This document shows, piece after piece, positions 19,699 through 23,675 of a stretch of DNA of 23,675 bases. Within the stretch, counting starts at the first letter, position 1, and every line of letters starts with the position of its first letter. The notes under the pieces are model-generated. The model did not search any database. It saw only the letters and a program-made list of their open reading frames with translations, and was not told where the DNA came from. This DNA is from Intoshia linei (lineage: Eukaryota > Orthonectida > Rhopaluridae): contig LWCA01000553.1 of the NCBI GenBank assembly GCA_001642005.1, forward strand, positions 1 through 23,675, in the 5' to 3' direction. Position numbers and translations under genes: made by a program.

Positions 19699-21478
19699 TC
19701 AACTGTTTGTATCACTGTCATCTCCTTTCATAGCTACGAGACTTGACATTTCATGAATATCCCTATTCCAGTTCTTTGATAGGGATTTAATTATATGTTG
19801 ATGTGATTTAATTTTTATATTAGTTATAATGGTATTATTAGTATCAATAGAATTGACATCCGAAGAACCACTACTAATCATATCATTCGAATATGCATTT
19901 TTTGATATTTTTTTTAATTTAGCAAGACTTGGAAAATCATAATCCCTATTTCCAAAATGAATATTTGAACTTAAAGCAACATTTTCCGATGTTGTATCCC
20001 TATTCATATTTTCATATTTTGAATTATCTGATAATATATAAAAATTGTGTTTTTTCAATTCAACATTTGGTTTTTCATCATCAGATGAATACGTGACATT
20101 TTTTGACTTGTCTTGATCTACACTGGTATTTTTAACGTGTGATACTTCTTCAGATTCCTGATCTAAATTCTGATCATTATAAATTTCAATTGTAGGACTA
20201 TTATCAGAAAAAATTGTAGATATTTCATTTTCATTATTATGCAAATCATAATCTTTTCTATAATTCATGGAATCGTCTTTTAGTGAAATTGTTGCAACAG
20301 AATCTATTGGTGCTTGTCTAAAATTATACTCATCGTCGGTTATGATTGATACACTTTCAATTTTTTCTCTATCGTAAATATCTTGGCTTTTAAGCAAATT
20401 TGTTATTTTTGGTATTTCGGTTGATTCGATAGCATCCGAATTTGCATGAACTTGCAAACTATCTGTTTGGGTAATATTTTGATATACTGAATCATCTTCA
20501 CAGTTTAATTTTTGATTATTTGATTCATGAAATCTTTTCTCTGCTTCAATCTCTACTTCTGTTTTATTACTAGTTTCTTTTTTTAATTCAACATTCTCAT
20601 TTTTTTCAATTGCATCTTCTTTAGAATGGTTTTCATTTATTGTATCTCTCATTACATCATTTACTGTATTAATTCCATCCATTTTTGCAGACATTCTTTT
20701 TTTTTTTAATTTTTTATTTTTAGATCCTTCTTCAGTGTTAAATGATTCATAATCGGAAATACTCTCATTGTTATCGATTTTTATCAATTTTATTAATATT
20801 TTGCTGGATCTTTTTTCTATTTTTAATTTTTCATCTAAAATTAAGTCATTACATTACATACATAATTTAATTCAGTATATTTAAACCAGCGGTTCTCAAC
20901 ATACTTCGCAGTTGGTACCCCTCAACTAAAAAAATATAATTTGGTACCCCATAATAATTTCTATTTATGGTAACTATGATACCATGTGAATTAAAAAAAT
21001 AAAGTTAGTTAAACTCTACTTTATAAAAAATAGATACATAAATGTATTATGAAATTTTAAAAATATTTATAATTTATGAATCATAAAGTGTGAGTCATAG
21101 GATAAGACGAACTGGTATCCCCATTTGAGAACCGCTGATTTAAACGGTAAATTTGGTGCACTCCAATAAATACACTAAAAGTAAACAAGATTCGTCATCA
21201 AAATGATTAAGTCTTGTTTCGTCTTTAAATCGGAAAATTTTATGAAAGGTGAGAAGTAAGAAGCCAAAAGATTGAGAATTGAAATTAACAGTATATAAAA
21301 TGTAAGTCACCCATTTACTTTGAAAATATTTTGAAATTCTTAAAATACATTTATAAATTTGTAAAGTAATATCGTGTTTGGTTACAAAATAATAAAATAT
21401 CGACTTCTTAGTTAAATTGCACATTTGTGTAAGTTAATTTAAATTTTTTTTACCTGCCTTCTTGTTTGCACTTTCCAT
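19699..21478 (-). CDS. Unknown acidic low-complexity protein, 386 residues, two exons
   Basis: Exon 1 is 21478-21454 (starts ATG, encodes MESANKKA) and exon 2 is 20834-19699. The donor G|GTAAAA and acceptor TTTTAG|AT join as codon GAT and give 386 residues. Without this splice, exon 2 has no ATG near its start, which is why I place the start in exon 1. The protein is rich in Ser, Asn, Asp, Glu and Lys and looks largely disordered. Near the N-terminus there is a lysine-rich cluster, KNKKLKKKRMSAK, that could be a nuclear localisation signal. A Glu/Lys-rich stretch (KKETSNKTEVEIEAEKRFHE) may be helical. The C-terminal 60 residues, with IKSLSKNWNRDIHEMSSL, are more hydrophobic and might be the conserved part. 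No signal peptide or membrane segment is seen. No family is recognised. The 619-nt intron contains a hAT MITE. Confidence 0.75.
20887..21137. mobile_element. hAT MITE, 251 bp, perfect 8-bp target duplication
   Basis: The ends are perfect 13-nt inverted repeats: CAGCGGTTCTCAA at the left, TTGAGAACCGCTG at the right. ATTTAAAC flanks both sides (20879-20886 and 21138-21145), an exact 8-bp target duplication. Inside, GGTACCCC recurs twice near the left end and GGTATCCCC near the right. There is no coding capacity. The terminus matches the right end of the 662-bp hAT element at 400-1061, so one transposase may have mobilised both. The copy sits in the only intron of the 386-residue protein gene, so it should be spliced out. 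Confidence 0.95.
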
Positions 21479-21747
21479 ATTAGTTATTTCATTTTCTTAA
21501 ATAAGTTTTATAGCTTCAATTTAAATGTTTACCTTTTAAATGTAGAATTGTTTTTTGTTTACTTTCAATCAAATCATTCTATATTTACTTTTATAAAAAT
21601 AATAAAAATAATACGGATTGTTCATCTTTATTCTGAACATTTCCCATAATTTTTTTAAATTATTAATGTTTACAATGATGAAAAATTTAGTAAGATGAAA
21701 CATGATAAAACGGTAAACAATAAATTCAAACAAAATTGAAGTATACA

Positions 21748-21753
21748 TTTATT
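21748..21753 (-). terminator. Polyadenylation signal AATAAA of the coiled-coil protein gene
   Basis: AATAAA on the minus strand about 10 nt past the stop codon at 21764-21766. The distance to the next gene's start codon (21478) is only 285 nt, so both genes have very compact flanks. Confidence 0.55.
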
Positions 21754-21763
21754 AAAATTTGCA

Positions 21764-22931
21764 TCATTTTTCTAGATTCCAATTGTTTTCCAGTGCTAAA
21801 TTGTAGATTCTTTTAAGCGAAACTTCCATTATTTTTCTTTTTTTAGTTTCTTCATCCATTTCTTTTGTTATACTATTTATTTTCTCCTTGTACGCAGTAT
21901 ATAATTTTTCAAATTTGGAATTAGTGTCTACAACATATTCGTCAAATTTAACTTTTGATACATAATTTTTAGTAATGTCCTTTGCCACGTTGGTGGCGAT
22001 AGTAAACATTTCTTCAGGGATAGAATGTTTTTTCAGTGATTTTTCACTTTTATCAGTATGTTTTGGCTTGACGGGTGATTTAGAACTAATATAAACATCT
22101 AAAATAAGATAAAAATACTCAACATTTAAACTAATATTTAAAATATACCCGGTTTTATTTCCTTAGATTCAACATTATCCCATTTTGGAAATGCTAAAAA
22201 ATTGAATAAATAAAAATTCCAAATCAAAAATACAATTATCTGGCTGCATATCATGATTAAATATAGTTTTGGGTTTTCTTTTGTGTGGTATTTGAGCTCT
22301 ATATTCATTGTAATTTTCAAGTGGCTTAATATCACATTTCTCCTTTTTTTTAATGTCACTATTTACATTGATATTTTTTTCCTTGTCAACAGGTTGTATA
22401 GGTTTATTTTCATATCCTTTCATTCGGTTAAGATAATCTGATTCAATATTTTGAGTGGGTTCATTAATATGTTTATCAAGTCGTTCCTTCGTAAAACTAC
22501 TTGATTTTAAATCATTATTCACATTAAAAACTGCAATAGAATCATTATTTGTGGGAACACTGGTGTGATGATGTACTAGTTTTGAATCATGGGTCTTTGA
22601 AATTGGATTTTGAATCGTAATGCTACTTTGCTTCTAAAAATTTTAAATTTATATTGTAATTTAACAATTTAAAAACCAATTTAGCAATTCGTTCCTGAAT
22701 TCCAGCTTTATGGAGAGGTCGGTTATCTAAACATTTAAATAAATATAATTGATTAACAATTGTAAAAATTGTAAAAACAAATTATTCACCTGAACGGTTA
22801 AAATTAGAAATAGAGTTTAATGACTTATCAAAGTTTCTATTAATGTTGGATTTTTCAGCTAAACTAGAATCAAATACGATTCTGTTCCTCTCTAATGATG
22901 GGAAATAAATATTAAGATTATTGGAATGCAT
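21764..22931 (-). CDS. Unknown coiled-coil protein, 323 residues, five exons
   Basis: Exons 5' to 3': 22931-22790, 22726-22677, 22633-22234, 22193-22149, 22098-21764. The four GT-AG introns are 63, 43, 40 and 50 nt; exons total 972 nt and all phases agree. The start is the ATG reading MHSNNLNIYFPSLERNR; no earlier in-frame ATG is apparent. Residues 1-60 include FPSLERNRIVFDSS and a striking block, NRPLHKAGIQERIAKL (about 49-64), which is conserved-looking and coincides with the 50-nt exon 2. Residues 65-200 are polar and probably disordered. A second compact block, SFPKWDNVESKEIKPDVY, spans exon 4. Residues about 240-320 form a predicted coiled coil with heptad-like spacing (YKEKINSITKEMDEETKKRK). 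No signal peptide or membrane helix. I do not recognise the family; a cytoskeletal or scaffold role is only a guess from the coiled coil. Confidence 0.75.
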
Positions 22932-23432
22932 GAGACATAGAAATAATTTACAATAATAGTATTTGTGAAACGTCAATTTCTCAAATTTTAGTTTAATCCG
23001 TGATATTTTTCATAACTACATACACTTGTTATAGATACAGTTAGTGTGTATAAATAAAGCACAGATATACTGTTTAATATCATCTTGTAACTGACAATTC
23101 GTTTTAATAAATTATCCAAGTGAGTATTCAGAAATATTAAATTTTCCACATAAAAATTTAAAATCAATATTAGTAATAATCATTTTCTTTTGTAGTGATG
23201 TGAAAGTCAAGTTTATTTATATTATCAACCTACAAATTGTAGGTTACTACAATACTTTAATGTACTTTGTACAGTGTATTTATATTTGTTTTTGCACTTT
23301 ATTGAAAAATATTATAAAATACATTTATTGTAAACTAAAAACTAGAATTGAAGAATAACGTTAATAAATAATTTAATTTACAATTTTAGTCCGTAATTTG
23401 TTCTAATAAAATTGACCTTCGTATGTACCTTT
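22932..23432. other. Intergenic, no gene seen
   Basis: This 0.5-kb gap separates the coiled-coil gene start from the transposase remnant and must hold the gene's promoter. It contains a perfect palindrome, AACCTACAA-A-TTGTAGGTT (23227-23245), within otherwise AT-rich DNA. Confidence 0.5.
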
Positions 23433-23675
23433 TCATGTTTCGCCAATAGCCTCACAATCGCTTTGAGTAATTGTTGAAAAACCATTTTGGATACTTTCGA
23501 AAAGTTGTGCCTCAGTAGTGTTTCTATTTCTACAAACTGATTCTTTCCATTTACTAAATACGTTCTCTATAGGGTTTAAAAAGGGGAGAGTAGGGTGCTA
23601 AAAATTCGATTCTGTGACCAAAATTTACAATTAAATTCACAATATCAACTATCTTATGAAATCGTACATTATCCA
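23433..23675 (-). pseudogene. IS630/Tc1-mariner-like DDE transposase, 3' end, frameshifted
   Basis: Read on the minus strand from the window edge, the sequence gives DNVRFHKIVDIVNLIVNFGH, then IEFLAPYSP in one frame. It continues in another frame as LNPIENVFSKWKES and runs to a TGA at 23433-23435. The DN..FH motif, PYSP.LNPIE and the catalytic Glu in NPIEN are hallmarks of the DDE_3 endonuclease of IS630/Tc1-mariner transposases. The frame change falls in the C-run near 23583-23590, where one extra base is present compared with the expected PYSPFLNPIE. The N-terminal part with the first catalytic Asp lies beyond the window. The copy is probably inactive unless the extra base is a sequencing error in the homopolymer. 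Confidence 0.85.

Noticed and set aside
1-23675. tRNA, rRNA, CRISPR array or riboswitch
   Set aside because: Looked for T-loop GGTTCRA boxes with a paired acceptor stem and for regular short spacers; none found. The tandem arrays have diverged units with no unique spacers.

Overview
The window is AT-rich eukaryotic nuclear DNA from an animal. It holds spliceosomal genes with GT-AG introns, AATAAA signals 10-30 nt after stop codons, a mitochondrial-type pyruvate carboxylase and a chymotrypsin-fold protease. No tRNA, rRNA, CRISPR array or bacterial operon was seen. Most introns are only 34-51 nt, and three genes fit in about 5 kb or less each. This suggests a compact, reduced genome; a parasitic or miniaturised animal such as an orthonectid or myxozoan would fit, but that is inference and the species cannot be read from the sequence.

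Layout, left to right. 1-1530: a 662-bp non-autonomous hAT element with a dead transposase tail, then a palindrome-bearing repeat. 1968-3423, minus strand: catalytic domain of a trypsin-like serine protease in six recognisable exons, 5' exons not found. 3874-4319: decayed hAT transposase end. 4320-7554: AT-rich, no gene seen. 7555-17804, minus strand: a complete pyruvate carboxylase gene of 20 exons and 1207 codons. The phases of all 19 introns close in frame although the longest open stretches look like unrelated fragments. 17805-19698: intergenic, with a pogo-like terminus and two repeat units. 19699-21478, minus: a two-exon gene for a 386-residue acidic, low-complexity protein whose intron carries a hAT MITE with perfect 8-bp target duplication. 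21764-22931, minus: a five-exon gene for a 323-residue protein with a C-terminal coiled coil. 23433-23675, minus: the frameshifted 3' end of an IS630/Tc1-like DDE transposase running off the window.

All four recognised host genes are on the minus strand. They share no obvious pathway: pyruvate carboxylase makes oxaloacetate in mitochondria, the protease is probably secreted, and the last two are unassigned.

The main unexplained structure is a repeat family present as five related blocks (1241-1530, 8629-10254, 12961-13560, 16326-16719, 18530-18730). It combines a palindrome built on CTGTTTGTACG with tandem 98-131-bp units carrying a CCTTCAGGGTCAAAA core. Three blocks sit in three of the four longest pyruvate carboxylase introns and account for much of their size. 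I could not match it to a named family. A second point is the protease, which appears to replace the oxyanion-hole Gly193 by Phe and Trp215 by Thr.
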